The notes beneath the pieces are model-generated. The model had not been told where the DNA came from and searched no databases. It worked only from the letters and a program-made list of their open reading frames with translations. A stretch of 64,000 bases of DNA from JBEBGV01 sp040081265 (GTDB lineage: Bacteria > Acidobacteriota > Vicinamibacteria > Vicinamibacterales > UBA2999), in assembly GCA_040081265.1 (NCBI GenBank), contig JBEBGV010000006.1, positions 1 to 64,000 of the forward strand. Reading direction: 5' to 3'. The number at the start of each line of letters is the position of its first letter. Position 1 is the stretch's first letter. Below are positions 33,241 through 39,135 of the stretch, piece after piece. Both the position numbers and the translations under genes were made by a program.

Positions 33241-34872
33241 TCACCGATAACACGGCAAATCGAGCGGGGCGTACGTGCCGACTGGTGTGCGCGAGCGATC
33301 GACGAAGACGTCAACCTTCAAGCCATCGGCAAGCTGGCGTGTCCCGAGTGCCTCGAACCGCTGTCGCATGTAGGTGCTGACGATCGGGAACGAGGTCGGA
33401 AATCCCTCGGCATTCTCGGTCGCGATGAAGGCCACCGGCACGCGCTGACTCTCGAGCCGCGCGACGGTCAGGCGCTGGTGTTCTTCGGTGTTGAAGAAGT
33501 CGGGACGCAGATCGCCGTGTCCACCCGCAAACGGCCGATTGGCCAGCGCCACCACCTGCGGCAGGTATGGCGACATGAAGATGAAGTCGGTTGGCTCGGT
33601 ACACTGCTCGAGGTACATCGCCAGCACCATTGTTTCAGGGCTGTCGGGATTGGCCCACCGCGACAACGGCCAGAGCGGGCGGTAGCGATCAAAGGTGTAG
33701 CGCAGGCGTCCGAGCGTCAGTGGCGCATCGTGAGCCGACAGCGCCTCGGTCCGCCCGGCCATCACGCCCACCATCATCGAGATGATGACCGCAGGTAACG
33801 CGTAACGAATGGCCCAGGCGGCTGGGCGGCCAGACTCCCACCGCCCCTGAACGAGCAGCCGATAGCAGCCGAGCAGCAGCCAGGCACCGAGGATGGCCTG
33901 AGGCACCGATACGTCAGCGAAGCGCGCGTTCAGCGATCCCCTGATGAAGCCGACGTTGAGCACGATGGCGAGCACGGCCAGCATCGCCACCTTCGCGCGG
34001 GCCTCGGGCCAGTCGGGCCGGAAGGCCGACGGCGTTCGCAGCAGCATCAGAAGCGCCAGCACGGGCAGGATCTCGATGGTGTAGAACGTCCACGGAATAC
34101 TGTTGGCCTGCGCGAACGCGGGCATCGTGAACCCGGGCAGGATCAGCGGGGCGCGGTCGCGATCGCGTTCCGACCAGCTCATCGCCGTGCGGGCGTGGAA
34201 CAGGATGCCCCCGTTCAACGTGAGGTAGAGAAAGTACGGCGTGAGCAACGCGAGCACGAGGGCTCCATACGCCGCCGCGTGCCGCAGCCGTGTGGCCAGC
34301 GACGGCGCGCGGAGTGCGAGCAGCAGCGTGGCCATGGCGATGGCAACAAAGACACCGTGATCGTGCCGCAACAGAAACGCCACCGCCGTCGTTACGGCGA
34401 TGGCCACGAGGCGACCGCGGGTCTGGCGCGTGGCGTAGGCCCAGAGGAGCGGGATCGCGACGGCATAGACCAGGATCTTCGGGTGGTTGTAGTAGCGCGC
34501 CATCATCGCCACCTGGAAGAGGCCGGAGGCGAGGCCCACCAGCAGCGAGTCGGACACCAGGATGGCGGCCCAGCAGGTCAGGCCGGCCCCAATGGCCAGC
34601 GAGACCGCGCACAGCACCATCTCCGACACCGTGCCGCGGTCCACCAGTTGCGCAGCGGCCGAGAGCAGGAAGGTCAGCGGCGCGCCCGGATCGACGAAGT
34701 CGCGCACCGGGAGCTGTCCAAAGAGGATCTGCCAGCCCCGGACCACGTAGAAGAAGTGGTCGTCGGTCAGCCCGGCAAACGATCCTTCGGGATCCACGAA
34801 CCGGTAGACGAACGCAAACACGATGAGTGCAAGCGTGACGACCAGTCGCACAAGCCATCTGGCGCGGCGCAT
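33241..34872 (-). CDS. Polytopic membrane protein A of a paralogous pair (GT-C-like)
   Basis: 543 aa, ATG at 34872. Ten or more hydrophobic helices. The first outer loop contains LTDDHFFYVVRGWQILFGQLPVRDFVDPG; the DD pair and the QLPVRDFVDPG motif are shared, with changes, with the protein at 43824-45647 (GEVPVRDFIDPG). Both also share a C-terminal soluble domain with LESQRVPVAFI and a final Cys-Tyr/Phe-Arg end. The layout resembles ArnT/PMT-type lipid-sugar transferases. No function is proven. It is preceded by a REP pair and followed at its 5' side by the STAS gene across a short gap. Confidence 0.75.
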   Translation of the reverse strand: MRRARWLVRLVVTLALIVFAFVYRFVDPEGSFAGLTDDHFFYVVRGWQILFGQLPVRDFVDPGAPLTFLLSAAAQLVDRGTVSEMVLCAVSLAIGAGLTCWAAILVSDSLLVGLASGLFQVAMMARYYNHPKILVYAVAIPLLWAYATRQTRGRLVAIAVTTAVAFLLRHDHGVFVAIAMATLLLALRAPSLATRLRHAAAYGALVLALLTPYFLYLTLNGGILFHARTAMSWSERDRDRAPLILPGFTMPAFAQANSIPWTFYTIEILPVLALLMLLRTPSAFRPDWPEARAKVAMLAVLAIVLNVGFIRGSLNARFADVSVPQAILGAWLLLGCYRLLVQGRWESGRPAAWAIRYALPAVIISMMVGVMAGRTEALSAHDAPLTLGRLRYTFDRYRPLWPLSRWANPDSPETMVLAMYLEQCTEPTDFIFMSPYLPQVVALANRPFAGGHGDLRPDFFNTEEHQRLTVARLESQRVPVAFIATENAEGFPTSFPIVSTYMRQRFEALGTRQLADGLKVDVFVDRSRTPVGTYAPLDLPCYR

Positions 34873-34911
34873 CTACCTGATTGTGTACCGCCTTGGCCTG
34901 ATTTATTTCAC

Positions 34912-34924
34912 GGGGTCTGACCCC
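34912..34924. repeat. Single GGGGTCTGACCCC palindrome
   Basis: A 13-bp palindrome around a central T, in the gap between the 543-aa membrane gene and the STAS gene, preceded by TGATTTATTTCAC. The same core is tandemly repeated inside the fusion gene at 42875-42951. Similar motifs are common near RAYT-type REP elements elsewhere; that link is from memory. Confidence 0.6.
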
Positions 34925-34952
34925 TTCGGCTCCGTCGGCCCCGTCGGGCGCA

Positions 34953-34958
34953 TATAAT
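34953..34958 (+). promoter_or_regulatory. Candidate -10 element of the STAS gene
   Basis: A perfect TATAAT at 34953-34958 in otherwise GC-rich sequence. No good -35 is visible at 17 bp. It lies 42 bp upstream of the preferred ATG at 35000 and only 9 bp before the ATG at 34967, which supports the downstream start. Confidence 0.45.
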
Positions 34959-34999
34959 TCGGCCGGATGCGCCTCGACACGCGTATCACGGGAGACTGC

Positions 35000-35347
35000 A
35001 TGACCATTGAAGAGCGGACAGCGGGAGCGGTGTTGGTGCTGGACTTGAACGGCCGCCTCGTCCTGAATGAGGGCGCCGGGCTCCTCAAGGACAAGGTGCG
35101 CAGTGCCGTCTATCAGGGGCGCAAACAGATCGTCCTCAATCTGTCGGGCGTGTCCTACATGGACAGCACGGGCCTGGGTGAACTGATTGCGGCCTATGCC
35201 ACCGTCACGCGCGAGGGTGGGGCGATCAAGATCGCCAACCTCACGCAGCGGGTCTCCGATCTCCTCGCCATCACCAAGGTTCTGACAGTGTTCGACGTGT
35301 ATGAGTCGGAGATGGAAGCGCTGATTTCGTTCCCGGCGCAGGTCTAG
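35000..35347 (+). CDS. Anti-sigma-factor antagonist, STAS domain
   Basis: 115 aa from the ATG at 35000, which has GGAG 7 nt upstream and follows a TATAAT at 34953; the in-frame ATG at 34967 would be nearly leaderless. It is a SpoIIAA/RsbV-like STAS fold: TAGAVLVLDLNGRLVLN, KQIVLNLSGVSYMDSTGLGELI with phosphorylatable Ser56 in the MDSTGLG motif, and GGAIKIANLTQRVSDLL. It would release a sigma factor by binding an anti-sigma kinase when unphosphorylated. No RsbW-like kinase or phosphatase is adjacent. The next small membrane gene starts 21 bp later. Confidence 0.9.
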   Translation: MTIEERTAGAVLVLDLNGRLVLNEGAGLLKDKVRSAVYQGRKQIVLNLSGVSYMDSTGLGELIAAYATVTREGGAIKIANLTQRVSDLLAITKVLTVFDVYESEMEALISFPAQV

Positions 35348-35368
35348 CCACCGCGCCCCGCACCACTC

Positions 35369-35563
35369 GTGCTCCTCTTCGAGCTCTTCCCGGCCTTCAT
35401 CGCCCTGGTCAGCGTGATTGTGGGCGTTGTGCTCTACATGAGAGAGCGCCGTGCGCGCCAGGAGGGCATCAACGATGCGGCACCGGTGGGCTCACGTCCC
35501 GAGGCCACACCCGAGCAGGAGGCCGAGAAGCCCAATGTGGGCAGGCCGAGCATGAGAGGTTAG
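35369..35563 (+). CDS. Small single-span membrane protein
   Basis: 64 aa from a GTG at 35369. One transmembrane helix at residues 2-23 (LFELFPAFIALVSVIVGVVLY), then an Arg-rich juxtamembrane stretch and a Pro/Glu tail ending GRPSMRG. It is 21 bp downstream of the STAS gene on the same strand, so probably co-transcribed. Its 3' end overlaps the convergent hydrolase stop by 4 bp. No family was recognised; such proteins can anchor or tune a signalling partner. Confidence 0.6.
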   Translation: MLLFELFPAFIALVSVIVGVVLYMRERRARQEGINDAAPVGSRPEATPEQEAEKPNVGRPSMRG

Positions 35564-36411
35564 GGATGCGCGCGGAAGTCGCGGATGGCTTCCTGCACGA
35601 GACGGGTGACCTGATCGGCCTGGGCGGGCGCGGCGAGCAGCGGCCGCGCGTCTGGCGACTCGAAGCGACGCACGGGGAGTTCGGCGGGTAAGGTGGTGGC
35701 AGCGGCTCGCGCGACGATCGCGTCGAGCTGGCGGATTTCCTGAGCCGCACGCGTCAGGTGATCCGGCCTCGTGCTGAAGGCCCGTACGGCTCCGGTGGGC
35801 GGACCCGGCAGCGCAGCGGTGTCGCCCGAGAAGAGGCGCGCGACGCGGAGCACGCCGATGCGCGCCAGCCACGGAGATGGGGAGGGTCGTCGGACCACTG
35901 CGCCTGAGGCGAATTCGGCGCGCTGCGGCGCATCGAGCAGCACCAGCCCCGCCGCTTCCACCGGGTAGAGGCCGGCGAACTCTGTCACGTAGGCGGCGCC
36001 AAGACCGTCGCCGACCAGGAGGTACGGCGCCGTCTCGCCTGCACCCAGAAGCAGGGCCTCGAGTTCTTCGGGGATCCGGCGGGGGTTGAACGGCCGCTCG
36101 CTCGCTTCACTCCATCCCAGCCCCGCCCGGTCATAGGCGCAGACGCGGACGTCCTTCGCGAGTTCGTTCTGCACCAGACTCCAGGAACCCGAGAAGCCGA
36201 GTGCCGGTGCTTCGAGGACGGTCGTCGGCGTGCCAGTCCCGATGCAGTAGATGTGCAGTTGATGGTCGCCGACCGGCACCAGTCGCCCCGGGTACTTGAA
36301 GGTGCGGCGTTCGAGCGCGGTGGCGACGCCCTGGTAGGTCACACCCGCCAGCAGCAGCACGAAGAGCGCCGAGGCACACACCTTGAGCAGGCGCCGCGAA
36401 TGCGGCGTCAC
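35560..36411 (-). CDS. Membrane-anchored alpha/beta hydrolase
   Basis: 283 aa from a GTG at 36411. The N-terminal helix (residues 8-27, LLKVCASALFVLLLAGVTY) is probably an uncleaved anchor or signal. The fold then shows VPVGDHQLHIYCIGTG, VLEAPALGFSGSWSLVQNEL, VCAYDRAGLGWSE (a family strand), LLVGDGLGAAYVTEFAGLYP where the elbow reads G-D-G-L-G, so the usual catalytic Ser is replaced by Asp, and a C-terminal cap with LTRAAQEIRQL. The substitution makes an ordinary serine-esterase activity doubtful. Its start overlaps the stop of the GAF-sigma54 gene by 4 bp. Confidence 0.78.
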   Translation of the reverse strand: MTPHSRRLLKVCASALFVLLLAGVTYQGVATALERRTFKYPGRLVPVGDHQLHIYCIGTGTPTTVLEAPALGFSGSWSLVQNELAKDVRVCAYDRAGLGWSEASERPFNPRRIPEELEALLLGAGETAPYLLVGDGLGAAYVTEFAGLYPVEAAGLVLLDAPQRAEFASGAVVRRPSPSPWLARIGVLRVARLFSGDTAALPGPPTGAVRAFSTRPDHLTRAAQEIRQLDAIVARAAATTLPAELPVRRFESPDARPLLAAPAQADQVTRLVQEAIRDFRAHP

Positions 36412-38384
36412 GGCTCACCTTCGGCGAGGCCGTATTTCTCGATGCGCGAATAGAGCTGCGCACGTGTCAGGCCGAGCAGCTTGGCGGCGCGCGTCTTGTT
36501 GTGTCGCGCCTGGGTCAGCGCTCTGGACACGAGCGACCGCTCCAGCGCCTCGAGGTTCACCCCGCCCGCGGGGAGCGCGACGGTCGAGACTTCGGTCGGA
36601 GCCGCAACGGCCTGGCGAGTTGCGGGCACCGGCAGGTGTTCGCTGCGGATCTGGGCGCCGTCGGCCAGGATGACCGCCCGCTCGATGGCGTTGCGAAGCT
36701 CACGGACATTGCCTGGCCAGCTGTAGGCGAGCAGTTGCTCCTTCGCTTCCCTCGAGATCCCGGCGGCCGGTTTGCCGATCGTCTCGCCGAGCTCTTCGAG
36801 AAACGCGAAGGCCAGTTCCAGGATGTCGTCCAGGCGATCGCGCAGCGGCGGCAGCGAGATCTCGAACACGCCAAGGCGGTAATAGAGATCCTCCCGAAAC
36901 TCGTTGCGGCGCATCGCGGCGTGCAGGTCGCGGTTGGTGGCGGCAATCACGCGGATATCGGCGTGCAGGAGCCGCGTGCCGCCCAGACGCAGGAACTCCC
37001 GCTCTTCGAGCACGCGCAGCAGCTTGGCCTGAACGGTGGGTGCCATCTCGCCCACCTCGTCGAGGAACAGCACGCCGCCGTTGGCCTGCTCGATGCGCCC
37101 CGGCTTGACAGCGACGGCGCCGGTGAAGGCGCCGCGCTCGTGGCCGAACAGCTCCGACTCGAGCAGCTGGTCAGGCAGGGCCGCGCAATTGATGGCGATG
37201 AACGGGCCGGCGCCGCGTCGGGACCCGTGATGGATGAAACGGGCGACGACTTCCTTGCCCGTCCCGGATTCTCCCGTCAGGAGCACCGTGGTTTCGGTTT
37301 GCGCCACGCGGGCCGCCTGCGACAGGACGTCTTTCCACCGGCGCGAACGGCCAATGACGCGCTTGTGACCCGTGCGGGATTCGAGTTCGCGGGTCAGGGT
37401 GGCGACCTGCGCTTCGAGCCGCGCGGCCGTCTCGCGCGTGGCCTCGTCTCGCCGAATGGCTTCGGCGAGACGGGCGTGCGACAGCGCCAGCGCCAGGTGG
37501 TCGGCGACACGCTTGCCGAAGTCGATGTCGTCCTCGGTGTAGCGGTCGGTAGCCCGCGAGCCGAAGAAGAGCGAGCCGAAGACATCGCTGCCGAGGGGCA
37601 GCGGGACGCGCAGGAACGACTTCACCCCGAGTTGCGCAAACAGGCGTCCGCGGTTGGTGGTTGGTCCAAGCTCGGTGTCGACGTCGTGAACCAGATACGG
37701 ATCGCGGTGAAGCAGCACGCGGTCGGACTCGCCGATCGGCGTGGGTTCCCAGAAGGAGGGAGCCTCGATCGTGGCGCCAGCCAACGCGTACATCCGGAAC
37801 GACCGGCCGTCCTCGCCCCACGAGGTCAGCGCCAGCACATCGTGGGGCAGCCCCGCACGAATCACGTCTGAGATGTCAGAAAAGACGCTGCGCACGTCCA
37901 GCGACTCGGCCACTGTGTGCAGCAGGCGATCAAGGCTGTCGATGCGCTCGCGCCGCACCGTGTCGGTCATCCGCATCGCTTCCTGCGTGACGGCGACCGC
38001 CACCAGGTCAGCAACCACGTCCAGCAGTTCCTGATGATCGGCGCTGAAGACGTCTTCAGCGGTGGCCGTCACCCACAAGGCGCCGTGCACCCGCGGGCCG
38101 TGCCGCACGGGGCAAATCAGGCGTGAGTGCGAGTCCTGATCGAGCGGGCTGGGGATAGCGCTGGTGTCGGAGATCCGATGGGTGCTGACCTCAACCTCAC
38201 CCGCAGAGGTGGCGACATAGAGTGCCAGCGACTCTGTACGGTCGAGTCGGAGCAGGTGGAGGCGGTCAAACGGAATGGCGTCGCGGAGCACCACCGCCAG
38301 GCGAGCAACAGCGTCACCGAGCGTCTGCGCCTCCGCAACCACGCGCGCTACCGCCGCAAGAGCGGTCGAGGCTGCGGACTGCAT
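36408..38384 (-). CDS. Sigma-54 activator with two GAF-like sensor domains
   Basis: 658 aa, ATG at 38384. Residues 1-150 and 165-320 look like two GAF domains (AIPFDRLHLLRLDRTESLALYVAT and FGKRVADHLALALSHARLA-type ends). A coiled linker leads to the AAA+ core: GESGTGKEVVARFIH, GHERGAFTGAVAV (intact GAFTGA), GGVLFLDEVGEM, and YSWPGNVRELRN. The C-terminal Fis HTH is TRAAKLLGLTRAQLYSRIEKYGL. It resembles NorR/FhlA-style activators in which a GAF ligand controls the ATPase. The stop overlaps a membrane-anchored hydrolase gene by 4 bp. Targets are unknown. Confidence 0.92.
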   Translation of the reverse strand: MQSAASTALAAVARVVAEAQTLGDAVARLAVVLRDAIPFDRLHLLRLDRTESLALYVATSAGEVEVSTHRISDTSAIPSPLDQDSHSRLICPVRHGPRVHGALWVTATAEDVFSADHQELLDVVADLVAVAVTQEAMRMTDTVRRERIDSLDRLLHTVAESLDVRSVFSDISDVIRAGLPHDVLALTSWGEDGRSFRMYALAGATIEAPSFWEPTPIGESDRVLLHRDPYLVHDVDTELGPTTNRGRLFAQLGVKSFLRVPLPLGSDVFGSLFFGSRATDRYTEDDIDFGKRVADHLALALSHARLAEAIRRDEATRETAARLEAQVATLTRELESRTGHKRVIGRSRRWKDVLSQAARVAQTETTVLLTGESGTGKEVVARFIHHGSRRGAGPFIAINCAALPDQLLESELFGHERGAFTGAVAVKPGRIEQANGGVLFLDEVGEMAPTVQAKLLRVLEEREFLRLGGTRLLHADIRVIAATNRDLHAAMRRNEFREDLYYRLGVFEISLPPLRDRLDDILELAFAFLEELGETIGKPAAGISREAKEQLLAYSWPGNVRELRNAIERAVILADGAQIRSEHLPVPATRQAVAAPTEVSTVALPAGGVNLEALERSLVSRALTQARHNKTRAAKLLGLTRAQLYSRIEKYGLAEGEP

Positions 38385-38452
38385 CGGAATCGACCTTCAG
38401 TATACCCACCGCGGGTGACACGCCTTCGGCGGGCGTCGGCTTCGGCGGGTCC

Positions 38453-38541
38453 TCCGGACCCGCCCTACGTACGATCAATGTTACGGACGGGTACGTAGGC
38501 CGGGCCGCAAACGTACGTAGGCCGGGTCCCCAGGACCCGGC
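38453..38541. repeat. Triple REP-like element
   Basis: One unit CGGGTCC..GGACCCGCCCTACGTACG (38453-38473), one partial TACGTAGGCCGGGCC (38491-38505), and an inverted unit ACGTAGGCCGGGTCC..GGACCCGGC (38512-38541). They fill the gap between the GAF-sigma54 gene and the PilZ gene. Confidence 0.85.
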
Positions 38542-38546
38542 GTCTG

Positions 38547-38969
38547 TTAATTCGCCGCGGCGATGTTACTGGGCCGGGCGACGGAGGGGCGGGCGACCGC
38601 GGGCTCGACGAGGAGGCGAAGCGCGTAGCCCTCGGGGGTGCCGGTCGACTGCTTGCACGGGCCGACGCGGTAGATGGCGGTCAGCACCTTGCCCTGCTGC
38701 AGGGCTCGCGGCAGGTCGGCACTCGACCGCGCCGACTTCTCGATCTGCAGGTGCACCAGACGGTAGAGCGGAATCGACGTCGGCACCTGACACTCGACGA
38801 AGGCGTCGACGTCGCTGATGTCGCGGGTCATGACCGACACGAACCGGAGCGCTCCGCCGGCGTCTCGCCAGGTCAGTCTCCCGGCCACTCTCAAAGCGCG
38901 GCGCTCTCCGGAGCGGCGATAGCGGGTTGCGGTGGTCATCTTGGTCGTTGGGGTCGGGTTCACACCCAT
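38547..38969 (-). CDS. PilZ-like domain protein
   Basis: 140 aa, ATG at 38969 (another ATG at 38939). Residues about 16-60 read RRSGERRALRVAGRLTWRD, then VSVMTRDISDVDAFVECQ. This fits the PilZ plan of an RxxxR-like basic motif followed by a D/N-x-S motif, but the final Gly of the usual (D/N)-x-S-x-x-G is replaced, so c-di-GMP binding may be altered. The rest is a small beta-barrel with a Pro/Ala tail. Proximity to a cluster of GGATAC half-sites upstream and to sigma-54 activators is suggestive of regulation, not proven. Confidence 0.72.
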   Translation of the reverse strand: MGVNPTPTTKMTTATRYRRSGERRALRVAGRLTWRDAGGALRFVSVMTRDISDVDAFVECQVPTSIPLYRLVHLQIEKSARSSADLPRALQQGKVLTAIYRVGPCKQSTGTPEGYALRLLVEPAVARPSVARPSNIAAAN

Positions 38970-39089
38970 CTACGTATCAACCCGCAGGCCAACTAGTTGA
39001 CCGACGCCCGTGGGAGGCCAAACTTCCGAGATTGGGCCAAAACATTGCCCATTGCTACCCGGAAGGTGCCGCCGCTTCGCACTATATAT

Positions 39090-39135
39090 GGATACTTATT
39101 ATCCACATGCCTGGATACTTGGTTACTGTGTATCC
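39090..39135. promoter_or_regulatory. Cluster of GGATAC half-sites in an AT-rich island
   Basis: In 46 bp: palindrome GGATACTTATTATCC (39090-39104), then GGATAC (39113-39118) facing GTATCC (39130-39135), with TGGATACTT repeated at 39089 and 39112. The island, which includes ACTATATATGG, lies 120-165 bp upstream of the PilZ gene start. It overlaps the 3' end of the TPR-sigma54 gene. Candidate binding region for a dimeric regulator. Confidence 0.5.

Noticed and set aside
38547..38969. Gene under direct sigma-54 control
   Set aside because: I looked for a -24/-12 element (GG and GC, 10 bp apart with TTGGC..TTGC context) upstream of the PilZ gene and found no acceptable match.
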